Assembly (NCBI GenBank): GCA_030532515.1
Contig: JAUNKY010000001.1
Coordinates: forward strand, 1-64,000
Direction of reading: 5' to 3'
DNA length: 64,000 nucleotides
Source of the DNA: Actinomycetaceae bacterium
GTDB lineage: Bacteria; Actinomycetota; Actinomycetes; Actinomycetales; Actinomycetaceae
This document shows, one piece after another, positions 9,249 through 17,374 of this stretch. The notes beneath the pieces were generated by a model, which searched no databases, was not told where the DNA came from, and saw only the letters and a program-made list of their open reading frames with translations. Both the position numbers and the translations under genes were made by a program. Every line of letters starts with the position of its first letter. Positions within the stretch are counted from its first letter, which is position 1.

Positions 9249-9275
9249 CCGCCCTGTGGTTTTTCCACAGGGCGG
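9249..9275 (+). terminator. Hairpin terminator after the permease
   Basis: The arms CCGCCCTGTGG/CCACAGGGCGG enclose a loop of five T. The following TTCTGTGTTTT is only moderately T-rich. It lies about 60 bp beyond the permease stop and just before the TrhA-like gene. Confidence 0.65.
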
Positions 9276-9320
9276 TTCTGTGTTTTACCCGTTAAATTGG
9301 AATGAGATAAGGAGTTAGTT

Positions 9321-10013
9321 ATGAAGTTTGTTTCGATTCGTCCTCGTAAGTGGTTCCCTCACCAAGAGCTGAAAGTTAAGCCGCATTTGCGTGGCTGGCA
9401 GCATGCGGTGGCGGTGCCTCTGGCATTGGCTACGGCGATTGTTTTAACTGCACTGGCTCCGACTTCGGCAACTCGTTGGGCTTCCGCGGTCTATTTGGTT
9501 ACTTCTCTGCTTTTGTTTGGTATTTCCGCGGTTTATCACCGTTTCTACTGGGAGCCTTCGTGGGAGAAGTTTTGGCGGCGTTTGGATCACGCGAATATTT
9601 TCTTACTGATTGCCGGTACTTACACGCCGATTTGTGTGGCTTTGCTAGATCCTGCTGATAGTAAGTTCATTCTTTCTTTAGTTTGGGTGGCGTCGTTACT
9701 GGGGGTTGTTTTCTCAGTCTTTTGGCCTCACGCTCCGCGTCTGTTGATTTCTACTTTGTACGTTGCTTTAGGTTGGGTGGGGATTTGGTATCTGCCGCAG
9801 CTGTGGGCAGCTGGAGGAGCTCCAGTGGTGGTTTTAGTGGCCACCGGTGGTTTGCTCTACACCATTGGGGCAGTGGTTTACGCGTTGAAGCGCCCTAATC
9901 CGTCTCCGAAGTGGTTTGGGTTCCACGAAATTTTCCACACGTTTACGATTTTGGCGTGGGTCTGCCAGTGTATTGCGGTGTTCTTCGCGGTGCTTTCGGT
10001 GCCTGCCGCCTAG
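9321..10013 (+). CDS. trhA: TrhA / hemolysin III (PAQR superfamily) membrane protein
   Basis: A 230-residue protein with seven predicted membrane helices. The family signature is YHRFYWEPSWEKFWRRLDHANIF followed by AGTYTP; the conserved Ser/His/Asp residues (SAVYH, LDHAN, and HEIFHTF near the C-terminus) form the probable metal site of PAQR proteins. In Bacillus the homologue YplQ/TrhA influences membrane-fluidity homeostasis. The name hemolysin III is historical and is not evidence of toxicity. AAGGAG precedes the ATG by 8 bases. Confidence 0.9.
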   Translation: MKFVSIRPRKWFPHQELKVKPHLRGWQHAVAVPLALATAIVLTALAPTSATRWASAVYLVTSLLLFGISAVYHRFYWEPSWEKFWRRLDHANIFLLIAGTYTPICVALLDPADSKFILSLVWVASLLGVVFSVFWPHAPRLLISTLYVALGWVGIWYLPQLWAAGGAPVVVLVATGGLLYTIGAVVYALKRPNPSPKWFGFHEIFHTFTILAWVCQCIAVFFAVLSVPAA

Positions 10014-10090
10014 ATTTGGTTGCTACGTTAGATTTATTTTAGTTGGGCGGGCGTCCTCGGATTCTTCTCCAGAGAACCCGCCCAGCTCAA

Positions 10091-10172
10091 TTCGCATACG
10101 AAAGCCGTTTCCCGTGCGAAATGAAGGGCAAGACAAGCTGAATTCGCATACGAAAGCCGTTTCCCGTGCGAA
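10091..10172 (+). repeat. Family A palindrome pair, 52-bp period
   Basis: Two identical 30-bp copies lie at 10091-10120 and 10143-10172 (arms TTCGCATACG and CCCGTGCGAA, centre AAAGCCGTTT), separated by 22 bp. They sit between the TrhA gene and the SRP RNA gene. The period equals that at 112-296 and 54898-55031. A degenerate CGTCCTCGG copy of the family E motif occurs about 40 bp upstream. Confidence 0.88.
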
Positions 10173-10193
10173 ATGGAACTTTAAAAGACAAAA

Positions 10194-10283
10194 AGGACCC
10201 CTCGCGCACCCGTCAGAGCTATCCTATCCTTGCTGCCTTCCGGCCCTGGGGAGGTTCAGAAGATGACGTCACACGAGGGATCT
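10194..10283 (-). ncRNA. ffs: Signal recognition particle RNA (4.5S type)
   Basis: On the minus strand the sequence folds as a long hairpin, with GATCCCTCG at the 5' end pairing with CGAGGGGTCC at the 3' end. The apex holds the SRP domain IV signature: CCAGGGCCGGAAGGCAGCAAGG, a GGAA tetraloop with the asymmetric and symmetric internal loops. This is the small bacterial SRP RNA, the partner of Ffh in cotranslational targeting. A TTTTTG run just after the 3' end is the probable terminator. The ends are accurate to a few bases. Confidence 0.93.
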
Positions 10284-10340
10284 TTTATAGAATACACGGT
10301 TTTTCATAAAACCTGTAGTCGAAGCAACCTAACCTTGACT

Positions 10341-10940
10341 TTACTTAGCTTCCGCTGGGTCTAACGGCAGGCACTTAGGAAGGCTTTCTAAGACAACATT
10401 TTCTTGAGCCAGCAAAGCCTTAAGTTCTTCTTCAGACTTCATTTCAGTAAATGCATCCCCAACGATCACATGCAAGATCCCATTTACATTCGGGTCATAG
10501 ACTACGTCGGCATTTTCAAACAGGCGAGCTAAAGAATATGCCTGCGGTAGCTGCGCTGCATTGCTAATCACACGAACGCTTCCAAAGAAAGTCCCGTTGT
10601 AGTTAGCCTTTTCTTTGAAGTCCAGACCCAGATTTTTAAGTGCCGTTCCAACTTGGTCAGCTAAACCAGGGCGGGAAGTGCCGTTGAATACTTTAATCGC
10701 TACGCCGTTAAGCGGTACTGCAGGGGTATCTTTCGCGATACACACAACGTTTCCAGGTTCCGCGTAGTTGGTTACTTTATTAAAGGTGTTGTAGTAAGGG
10801 AATTTGATGAGACCTACCAAAATGAGAACCGCCACCAGGGAGGTAATCCCCATGAAAGCCACGATGAGGTTAAAGACCTTCCCCTGTCGGCGTTGCCGAC
10901 GCTTGCGGTACATTTCTCTTGGCGTTAGTTCTGAGCCCAT
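10341..10940 (-). CDS. Single-pass membrane protein with LytR_C domain
   Basis: A protein of about 199 residues: a basic cytoplasmic tail (MYRKRRQRRQ), one membrane segment near residues 25-48, and an extracytoplasmic LytR C-terminal domain containing VFNGTSRPGLADQV and VVYDPNVNGILHVIVGD. LytR_C domains occur as stand-alone envelope proteins in actinobacteria; the function is unknown. I choose the ATG at 10940 because AAGG lies six bases upstream; a TTG six bases earlier is the alternative. It is transcribed leftward into the SRP RNA region. A second LytR_C protein lies at 53700-54362. Confidence 0.8.
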   Translation of the reverse strand: MGSELTPREMYRKRRQRRQGKVFNLIVAFMGITSLVAVLILVGLIKFPYYNTFNKVTNYAEPGNVVCIAKDTPAVPLNGVAIKVFNGTSRPGLADQVGTALKNLGLDFKEKANYNGTFFGSVRVISNAAQLPQAYSLARLFENADVVYDPNVNGILHVIVGDAFTEMKSEEELKALLAQENVVLESLPKCLPLDPAEAK

Positions 10941-11019
10941 AAACAACCTTGGTTAGCACTTAAGATATACAGAATTAACTTTAGCTTATCCGTCTGCGTC
11001 TTAGCAGTAAAAATAAAGC

Positions 11020-11062
11020 GTGGGGACTCACCTTAACTCTCCCTTTTAAAGTGAATCCCCAC
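11020..11062. terminator. Hairpin downstream of the Tad operon
   Basis: GTGGGGACTCAC and GTGAATCCCCAC form a 12-bp stem with one mismatch and a 19-base loop. It lies 57 bp beyond the last pilus gene on the minus strand and about 80 bp upstream of the LytR_C gene. T-richness is weak on both sides, so efficiency is uncertain. Confidence 0.5.
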
Positions 11063-11118
11063 ATATGTAAATATAGCAAAGTTGCTTTTCCTATGAAAAT
11101 TTTATTCAGTGTCCCCCG

Positions 11119-11529
11119 TCACTTAATTTCAAATTCCGTAGTAATTCCGGCATGTGCGAAAGAAATTATGTTGAAATCATATACAACTTTACGTATAAAC
11201 ACCCATATTTCCATTTTTGAAGCTACACAATCGATAATTTCCACCCGATTATATTTGGCTAGTGCAAAAGCTTCTTGACAAGCCAGCTGGGGAGCTTTTT
11301 CACTACCGAAGTTTTCGCCAAGCACTTGTGCAGCTCCTAAAGCGATCACATCCGCCTTTGTTTGTAAGGTTTGTTTGGTTTGGCTAACCTGACCAAGCGA
11401 CAATAGTAAAATCGCCAAAGCCACAATAAAAGCAATTACCCCTACTTGCCACACCGATGCGCTACCTCGTTCGAAATTTTTCACGGTCTTTAAACGCTTA
11501 TTCTCTTTCAAGACGCACCACCAACTCAC
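11119..11529 (-). CDS. Rv3654c-like TadE/TadG-type pseudopilin
   Basis: A 136-residue protein whose core, GSASVWQVGVIAFIVALAILLLSLG followed by KADVIALGAAQVLG, matches the Rv3654c family of TadE-like minor pilins: a Gly-Ser processing-like motif, one hydrophobic helix, then an Ala-rich helix. It is the last gene of the operon. The listed GTG start overlaps the preceding gene by 32 bp; a GTG at 11484, just after that gene's stop, is an attractive alternative giving MKNFERGSAS. The C-terminal 60 residues are less conserved and include IIDCVASKMEIWV. Confidence 0.72.
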   Translation of the reverse strand: MSWWCVLKENKRLKTVKNFERGSASVWQVGVIAFIVALAILLLSLGQVSQTKQTLQTKADVIALGAAQVLGENFGSEKAPQLACQEAFALAKYNRVEIIDCVASKMEIWVFIRKVVYDFNIISFAHAGITTEFEIK

Positions 11530-11830
11530 ACTGCACTGGCAGCCATTGTGAGAATTTATGAGGCAAACTTGCGGTTGCTTGCAGATATCCCCCAGGAAGT
11601 GATTCAGTTTTTACAACATAACTGCCGTGAAGTGGGTAGTTTTCGCCAATTGCTACGGCCCACCCAGCCTGCGCCGCCACACTACACGTTTGTGCGCGCA
11701 AACTCATCACTGAGACAGCAACAATTAGCAGTAGCACCACTGTAATAACCGCAGGAACGGTGAGTGCCGTTTCTGCAGTCACCATTCCCGCTTCTTCCCG
11801 ATCATCCTCTTTACTTTTTCTTAACCACAT
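11498..11830 (-). CDS. TadE-like minor pilin (Rv3655c type)
   Basis: A 110-residue protein with EAGMVTAETALTVPAV before a single hydrophobic helix (about residues 15-40). This is the usual TadE class III prepilin-like start, with Glu five residues into the helix. The C-terminal domain is small and contains two cysteines. It is a probable minor pseudopilin of the Tad pilus and overlaps the next operon gene. Related helix starts (EAGxVTAE) occur in the DUF4244 peptide upstream, which suggests that one peptidase processes both; none is encoded here. Confidence 0.82.
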   Translation of the reverse strand: MWLRKSKEDDREEAGMVTAETALTVPAVITVVLLLIVAVSVMSLRAQTCSVAAQAGWAVAIGENYPLHGSYVVKTESLPGGYLQATASLPHKFSQWLPVQCELVVRLERE

Positions 11831-11861
11831 TGCTTTTACTCAGGAAGTAAACGTACGGTTA

Positions 11862-12083
11862 TTAGAAAGTCACGCCCAAAGCTTTTTCAAGAATATTCAG
11901 TAGCATTTGGCGCACACTGTCAGAGCGAATAATCGCCAGCAGTAACCCCGCAAAAGCCACTGCTGTAACAATCCCTACCGCATACTCTGCGGTCACCAGC
12001 CCGGCCTCATCCCCTTCCTCCGTATTCTCTAAAAGTTGAGTTTCTTCTACTGCGGGATCTGCAGCAACCGCTTGGTTTTCCAT
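11862..12083 (-). CDS. DUF4244 small membrane protein, probable Flp-type major pilin
   Basis: A 73-residue peptide: an acidic leader, the motif DEAGLVTAEYAVGIVTAVAF, one membrane helix and a short tail. The family (DUF4244) sits in the Flp pilin position of actinobacterial Tad loci, and Mycobacterium Rv3656c holds the same place. The GLVTAEYA sequence resembles a class III prepilin site (G, then E at +5, then Y). An excellent GAAGGAGG ribosome-binding site seven bases before the ATG predicts high expression, as expected for a major subunit. It is separated from tadB/C by a 133-bp gap that could hold its own promoter. Confidence 0.83.
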   Translation of the reverse strand: MENQAVAADPAVEETQLLENTEEGDEAGLVTAEYAVGIVTAVAFAGLLLAIIRSDSVRQMLLNILEKALGVTF

Positions 12084-12216
12084 GATTCCTCCTTCAAATA
12101 GGTTCCAGCAGGTACTTTCAGTGTCTAAGAGCAGCTGACAATCTGCTAACGCGCCCTTTTCAAGCTGTGGATTATTTTTAAAAAATCCTGCCTGGGGACA
12201 AACTTATTGGCCGTTC

Positions 12217-13263
12217 TTACCCCATGAAAAACACCCATGCCACAGGAACCACGCCTAAAAGAATAAAAGCCGGCAAAAAACACAACCCTAACGGCAACGC
12301 CAACCAAACCGCCAGGCGCTGCGTCGCCACCTGCACTTGCTGAGCGCGTTCTTTTTTAAGGCGCTGCGCCACCAACTCTAAACCGGTTAGTGGATTTGCG
12401 CCGCGCGCCCAGGCGGGGATCAATGCCATCCCCAACTGTTGGGTAAGCACTGACCGCTGCGTTTGTAAAAACTCATGCACTTCCAAGGGCGCTGCCCCCA
12501 ACAAAAAGTACCGAGCAATTACTTCCAGCCCTGGTTCACCGCAGCTTTTACCGACGGTTTCAAGACTTCTTGGCACCGCTAAACCAGCTTGTAAACAAGC
12601 TTCCAACAAACGCACTGCCACTACTGGGTCGACTCCCAGTTGCTTTACGCCCGTTAGTTTTCTGACCAGCTTTTTCACCCAGGCTTTGCCTGCCCACCAA
12701 AAGGCACTCCCCACTGCTAAAACCACCAGCCCCGCGGTAGAACTAAAGAAAAACTGCAGTGGATCGGCGCCCACAAGATACGCGATTCCCATCCCCACCC
12801 ACGGTAAGAACCCCAGTAGGCGAGCAGTCGCTTGCGGTCCAGCTTGGGCAACTTCCAATAGGCGCGCCCCTTCTTCCGCGTCTTCAAGCGTCCCCACTAT
12901 GGCATCCAGACTGTCGGCTAATCCGATTCCCACAGTTTCGCTCAGCCGCATGGCTGCATTTATCGAGGGCGTTACGGAACTAAACTCTGGCAGTTCCAAG
13001 GCTGATTCAGTGGAAGTTACCCCGCTGTCCGCGAGCGCAGCCTCCCAGGCGGCGGTGGTACTCATACCTGCTCTAAGGCAGGCTGCTACGGTGGCTACTA
13101 CATAGGCGGGCACCAACGGAGTTTGCCTACGTTTTAAAGCCGGCGGTTGAGAGCCAGCGCGCCACCGCCAACGCGCCCGCAATTTTTGGTTGCGCCGTTG
13201 TAAATAGCCGGCGAAGATAAACGTGGTCAAACCTGCGGTAAGTAAACTTAGCCAAAATACCAT
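12217..13263 (-). CDS. Fused TadB-TadC type II secretion F-domain protein
   Basis: A 348-residue membrane protein that appears to join two platform proteins. Residues 1-185 have an N-terminal helix, a T2SSF-like helical domain (PAYVVATVAACLRAGMSTTAAWE to LLEVAQAGPQATARLLG) and a membrane pair. Residues 200-348 repeat the plan: VAVRLLEACLQAGLAVPRSLE, a second F domain, and a terminal membrane hairpin ending VPVAWVFFMG. In mycobacteria the two halves are separate genes (Rv3658c and Rv3657c). AGGTGA precedes the ATG. Eleven bases separate it from tadA. It is the inner-membrane platform for pilus assembly. Confidence 0.82.
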   Translation of the reverse strand: MVFWLSLLTAGLTTFIFAGYLQRRNQKLRARWRWRAGSQPPALKRRQTPLVPAYVVATVAACLRAGMSTTAAWEAALADSGVTSTESALELPEFSSVTPSINAAMRLSETVGIGLADSLDAIVGTLEDAEEGARLLEVAQAGPQATARLLGFLPWVGMGIAYLVGADPLQFFFSSTAGLVVLAVGSAFWWAGKAWVKKLVRKLTGVKQLGVDPVVAVRLLEACLQAGLAVPRSLETVGKSCGEPGLEVIARYFLLGAAPLEVHEFLQTQRSVLTQQLGMALIPAWARGANPLTGLELVAQRLKKERAQQVQVATQRLAVWLALPLGLCFLPAFILLGVVPVAWVFFMG

Positions 13264-13274
13264 AGTTAGTTCAC

Positions 13275-14390
13275 CTAGTTTTGCAGCTTAGCCTCTAGTT
13301 CACGCCAGGCTGCTTCGTTTACCATCCCGGCGTGCAGATCCCAAACTAAGCTGGCGCCTAAAGTTCCCTGGCTGCTGCGACTGGGCACTGCTATTTGGGT
13401 GACAACGCGGTTTTGTCCTTTTCGGCTGACATGTAAAAATGCGTCCAACCCGGCAACTGTTTGGGCAGCAACAGTGGTGGGAAGCAGGTTTGCTAAAGCT
13501 CCCAGTGCCTCTAGCCGCGCGGGAACATCCAGGGCTGAATTCGCATGTAGAGTCCCCCAGCTACCTTGGTGTCCGGTATTGAGAGCTGCCAGCAAGTCGC
13601 GGATTTCTGCGCCGCGACATTCCCCTAAGATAATGCGATCTGGACGCATCCGTAATGCGGTTTGCACCAGTTGCGCTAAAGTTACTTCGCCCTGCCCTTG
13701 GACATTTGCCTGCCTCGCTAGTAAAGATACAACGTGTGGGTGGCGCGGGTTTAGTTCGGCAACGTCTTCGATCACTACCACTCGTTGGTCTGCGGCTACT
13801 TCGCTGAGGATAGCTGCAAGTAAGGTGGTTTTTCCGCTTCCGGTTGCTCCGCTGATGAGGGTGGAAGCTTTCGCATGAATCAGGTGTTTTACCAGCGTAT
13901 AAGCTGGTTCAGGCAAGCTTCCCTGCGTTTTTAGTTCTTCCAAAGTGAAGCTGATGGTGCGTTTCGTGCGCAGTGAGATCAGTACTTCTTGGGTGGCCAG
14001 TGGGGAAATAACCGCATTCAGCCGGGTGCCATCTGGAAGGGTTCCGTCAGCAATCGGTTTCGCTTCATCTAACCGCGTTCCCGCGATTGCTGCTAAGCGA
14101 ACCGCCAGTTCGCGGATTTGTGGCAATGCTTGCGTTAGCGGTGCCAGTTCAACTAAATTTCCGGCTTTTTCGACGAATAGTTTCCGACCGTTTATCAGCA
14201 CGTCGGTTATCTGCGGGTCTTTTAAGAGGGCGGCTAGTTCTGCGCCCGGCCCGGTTAAAAGTGCTTCTAGTTCGCTAAGTTCTTGTTCTAAGTGCTGTTT
14301 TGAAACGAAAAGTGAGTTTCCGTTGTGCAGGGCTTGCCCGGCGTTTGCGCCTTGGCTTAAAGCTGCCCGGGCTTTACTACTGAGCCACAT
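13275..14390 (-). CDS. tadA: TadA-family pilus assembly/secretion ATPase
   Basis: A 371-residue cytoplasmic ATPase of the TadA/CpaF/VirB11 family. Near residue 180 is Walker A GATGSGKTT; downstream come the Asp box VVIEDVAEL, the Walker B region RIILGECRG with catalytic Glu, and the His box GSWGTLHANS. The N-terminal domain binds the platform and contains LINGRKLFVEKAG. It powers polymerisation of the Flp-type pilins. The ATG overlaps the end of the upstream Ssd-like gene by 14 bp, so the two are probably translationally coupled. Confidence 0.93.
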   Translation of the reverse strand: MWLSSKARAALSQGANAGQALHNGNSLFVSKQHLEQELSELEALLTGPGAELAALLKDPQITDVLINGRKLFVEKAGNLVELAPLTQALPQIRELAVRLAAIAGTRLDEAKPIADGTLPDGTRLNAVISPLATQEVLISLRTKRTISFTLEELKTQGSLPEPAYTLVKHLIHAKASTLISGATGSGKTTLLAAILSEVAADQRVVVIEDVAELNPRHPHVVSLLARQANVQGQGEVTLAQLVQTALRMRPDRIILGECRGAEIRDLLAALNTGHQGSWGTLHANSALDVPARLEALGALANLLPTTVAAQTVAGLDAFLHVSRKGQNRVVTQIAVPSRSSQGTLGASLVWDLHAGMVNEAAWRELEAKLQN

Positions 14391-15243
14391 GGGTTTGCTC
14401 CAGCCGCTGGTGTAGTTCCTGCCAGTTGCTTACCAGGGGTAGCTGCCATTTTTCTTGCAGTTGCTGCGCATTTGCGTAGCTGCGCCGAGCTTGGATGCCA
14501 GTGGTAAGGCGCCGCCATAGGCCGCGGATTCCGGATTTCCACTGCACTGGGCAAACTAGTAGTAGTTGTCCCCCACTGTTTTGTGCTAAGTGCAGGTTGG
14601 TAACGGTAAGGCGACCGGCATCGACTATTACGGGGGCCCAGTTTGCCAGGTGCTGCAAGATTTGGGCAGTTTTTTCCGAGGGCGCTTGGTTAAAGAAATC
14701 GGCGTCGATAACTACCTCTCCAGCGGGCAGGCGTTGGGGAATGAAGTCCGCTGCGGTGGCTTCTCCCTGCCAAGTTACCAGTGTGTAGGGGGTTTGGAGG
14801 CGTTGCGTGAAGCTCGGGTCTTCGATTAGGTTTACGCGGATGAGCTGGGTTTTATTTGCTGCTGTGCGTAGCTTTTTTAGAGGGAGTAGCCGCGGGTGGG
14901 TGACTAAACGTGTGACTCCGCTTTTACCGGTGGCTCCTACCAAGATTAGAAGCGGGTAGGTGGGTTTTCCAGTACTTTTAGCTGTTAAAGACGCGGTTGT
15001 TGAAAGTTCGGTGCTGAGGCAAAAGAGTAGGTCTTCATCACCGGGGATTTGTAGGTCCACTCCCAATCTAAGGATGCGCGGTGATGCAGAGCCTACAGCC
15101 ATCTGCTGGTCAGTGATCAAGAGGTCGCTGCTGTCAGCTTGGGTGGTATCAGTCCAAGGCTGTGGTGCTAGGTTGTAGAGGTGCAAGCGACTGCTGACCT
15201 GGGTTTCTGTTTCTTGTTGGTTTATTGCCAAATAGATTGCCAT
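14377..15243 (-). CDS. CpaE/Ssd-like (Rv3660c type) pilus-locus protein
   Basis: A protein of about 288 residues at the start of the pilus operon, in the position of septum-site-determining-like (Ssd) proteins of the MinD/CpaE superfamily. The C-terminal half keeps the strand/helix order of a MinD fold (VVIDADFF, PVIVDAGRL, LLLVCPVQW), but the expected deviant Walker A (KGGVGKT) is reduced to LVGATGKSG, so ATPase activity is doubtful. CpaE-type proteins place the pilus machine in the cell. The ATG at 15243 is preferred; a TTG at 15255 is the alternative. Neither has a strong ribosome-binding site. Confidence 0.68.
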   Translation of the reverse strand: MAIYLAINQQETETQVSSRLHLYNLAPQPWTDTTQADSSDLLITDQQMAVGSASPRILRLGVDLQIPGDEDLLFCLSTELSTTASLTAKSTGKPTYPLLILVGATGKSGVTRLVTHPRLLPLKKLRTAANKTQLIRVNLIEDPSFTQRLQTPYTLVTWQGEATAADFIPQRLPAGEVVIDADFFNQAPSEKTAQILQHLANWAPVIVDAGRLTVTNLHLAQNSGGQLLLVCPVQWKSGIRGLWRRLTTGIQARRSYANAQQLQEKWQLPLVSNWQELHQRLEQTHVAQ

Positions 15244-15288
15244 TGTTTGATTCAAACATGGCAGGTAGTTAGCAGGTACCGCGCCTAC

Positions 15289-16230
15289 CTAGACTTGTGG
15301 AAAACTTTTCTCAGTATCAGCCTGTGCACAGTTATTTTGAGTTTCAGGCAGGCGCCCAGCTTGCACGAAACGAATCAGCTGCTGTGCTTCACTAAAGCTT
15401 TCCAAGAATAAATCTGCCCATAGGGTAAGCCACTGCACCACTTGCTCTGCAGAAGTAAATGCCAGTTTCAGTTGCTGGTTTTTCGTTGCTTGGAGCTGTA
15501 GTTCTTGTACCAGGGCCATGATTTGTGGAAGGTTTCGCACCCACCCGGCCGAAAACTGCAGGCATCCGGTAGGTTCCACTGCGGTAACTACAAGTTGCTG
15601 GCGCACATAGGTTAAAAGCACCGGAAGATTCGCTTGTTTAAACACCGGAGACTGTAATGCCTGTGCTACTTGCAAACCTAGGCGCCAGAATTTAGGAACT
15701 TGAGTTAACTTATCTATTTCTAGAAACGCCTGCAGACAAGCCCCGTTAGGAATGCTGATGTCAGTGGCCGGTACCGCCAAGTTCGCGCAGGCAAGTTTAT
15801 GCAAAGAGGCTAATAATGACATCTGCGGCACGCTCTTTGCCCCGGGGTTTTTACCTGCGATTTGTAAGATTCCCCCAGTTTTTTCCCGGCGCGGATTTAA
15901 AGGCTCCCAAAGTTGGCTCACCCAAAACTGCATACTCCACAGGTTGTAGCCTACTTGGGCTTCTACTGACGGAAAGGATAACTCAGTTTGCATAGATAGC
16001 TCTCTTAGTGTCCCTAAGTCCAGGCGCACGCCCTCGGCAAAGGCTAAGTCTTTCGCGAAGTGTAAGTTAGTTTCGGCGCGGACTAACTCGGCGTTGCGAC
16101 GCAGTCCTTCTGCAAAGCGCAGTTGCGTTACTTGCTGATTGAACTGTGCCAAGCGATCTTGCAACTGTGGGTCATTCAAAAAGTCAACCAATTTTCGTCC
16201 TAATTCGGCGCAGCTATCCCCTGTCTTCAC
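15289..16230 (-). CDS. Uncharacterised helical protein upstream of the Tad operon
   Basis: A predominantly helical protein of 313-324 residues. I do not recognise it firmly. A segment near residues 40-65 (AEGLRRNAELVRAETNLHFAKDLAFAEGVRLD) recalls the N-terminal Fic-like helical block of proteins annotated as oxidoreductase beside actinobacterial tad loci, but there is no Fic HPFxxGN motif and no nucleotide-binding glycine motif. The start is uncertain: GTG at 16230 avoids overlap with the divergent gene at 16253, while GTG at 16263 overlaps it by 11 bp. No ribosome-binding site supports either. Forty-five bases separate it from the pilus genes, so cotranscription is likely. Confidence 0.55.
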   Translation of the reverse strand: MKTGDSCAELGRKLVDFLNDPQLQDRLAQFNQQVTQLRFAEGLRRNAELVRAETNLHFAKDLAFAEGVRLDLGTLRELSMQTELSFPSVEAQVGYNLWSMQFWVSQLWEPLNPRREKTGGILQIAGKNPGAKSVPQMSLLASLHKLACANLAVPATDISIPNGACLQAFLEIDKLTQVPKFWRLGLQVAQALQSPVFKQANLPVLLTYVRQQLVVTAVEPTGCLQFSAGWVRNLPQIMALVQELQLQATKNQQLKLAFTSAEQVVQWLTLWADLFLESFSEAQQLIRFVQAGRLPETQNNCAQADTEKSFPQV

Positions 16231-16252
16231 TGTTAAAGGTACAGTATTTTGT

Positions 16253-17248
16253 ATGGAGCACACGCGCGAAGCCAGCCAAAGGCAAAAAACGTCGAAAATC
16301 GACTATTACGGGGTGGCGATCTTTTTCGCCTTCCCACTGGCTTTGCACCTAATGTTCAACTCGGTAGCACTCCTCACGGAAGTGGGGGCGCTGGGCACCC
16401 CACTGGCTTCCCCCACCGGACATTTTTCCCTGCTGATCGCCACGTTGCTATTTGCCACAATTTCTTACTTACGCTGGCACACGGAACTGGGACTGTTCAT
16501 CATGATTTTCTGGTCCGGTTTTTGGGCGGCAATTACGCTTGCAGCGTCGCTCTTTTCGTGGCCAGAGCTGGGGCAAGTCATGTTCATTTCGGGAATGACC
16601 CCCACTTTGCTTAGTTGGAGCCAGTTACCGCTGCTCTTTCTGCTAATCACGATTGCCACTTCTAGCAACGCCCTGACCCAAGAAATTCGCCTCAGTAAAC
16701 GGGCCGTTCACTTTAATCTTCCAGAGCGGGTTCGCAGCACCACTTCTTCTTTGCAACTTCTAAATAGCAACGAACTAATCGGGGTACATACCGATTCTGT
16801 AAACGTTGAGAACACTCGACCGTCGCGGCGCAAACGCCCACTTTCAAGCTGGCAAGCTTTCTTCCTGACCGTCACCTTGGGGTTAGCTCTGCTGGCGGTG
16901 CTGTTTACGTTGGCACCGCGGTCTTCCGCCCCGTTGGTCACGAAAGAATACGAACTGTTCTTAGGGATCAGTTTCTTAAATGCGGTGGCACTTTTAGTTG
17001 CCTGTCTGCTGGTTTTCACAATCGCTTGGTTAACGGTGAGCTATCCGCTGGCAGGGCAGCTGGCAGTTTGGCTCACTTTAGCACTTCCCAACTTAGTAGT
17101 TTGCCCCCTGTGGCTTACCCTTTCAGCGGTTTCTGCTACCCCGCATAACCCCAGTTTAATTGCCTTTTCCATGTTGCTCCCGGTAGCTGGCTCTTTGGGA
17201 ATTTCGATTTCTGCATTCGGCGCTATGCATTTGGCTTACGCGCGTTAA
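16253..17248 (+). CDS. Uncharacterised polytopic membrane protein
   Basis: A 331-residue membrane protein. Four hydrophobic segments (about residues 20-140) and four more (about 200-331) flank a hydrophilic central loop (about 145-195) containing a basic stretch, RPSRRKRPLS. I see no transporter or enzyme motif. The ATG at 16253 is the only plausible start; AAAGG lies 13 bases upstream, an unusually long spacing. It is transcribed away from the pilus operon, with a start region that abuts or overlaps the leftward gene. The 126-bp gap to the next rightward gene carries a family E motif at 17270. Confidence 0.6.
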   Translation: MEHTREASQRQKTSKIDYYGVAIFFAFPLALHLMFNSVALLTEVGALGTPLASPTGHFSLLIATLLFATISYLRWHTELGLFIMIFWSGFWAAITLAASLFSWPELGQVMFISGMTPTLLSWSQLPLLFLLITIATSSNALTQEIRLSKRAVHFNLPERVRSTTSSLQLLNSNELIGVHTDSVNVENTRPSRRKRPLSSWQAFFLTVTLGLALLAVLFTLAPRSSAPLVTKEYELFLGISFLNAVALLVACLLVFTIAWLTVSYPLAGQLAVWLTLALPNLVVCPLWLTLSAVSATPHNPSLIAFSMLLPVAGSLGISISAFGAMHLAYAR

Positions 17249-17374
17249 GCGGCAAATTAGCTTTGTGGGCGCCCTCGGAAGAAAAAACTACACGGAAACC
17301 CAACTTTTTCGGCAAGCCTCCCCCAGTGAAGCTGGTTTTTTAATAAGTTATTATTAGCCGATAAGGAGGTCTTC

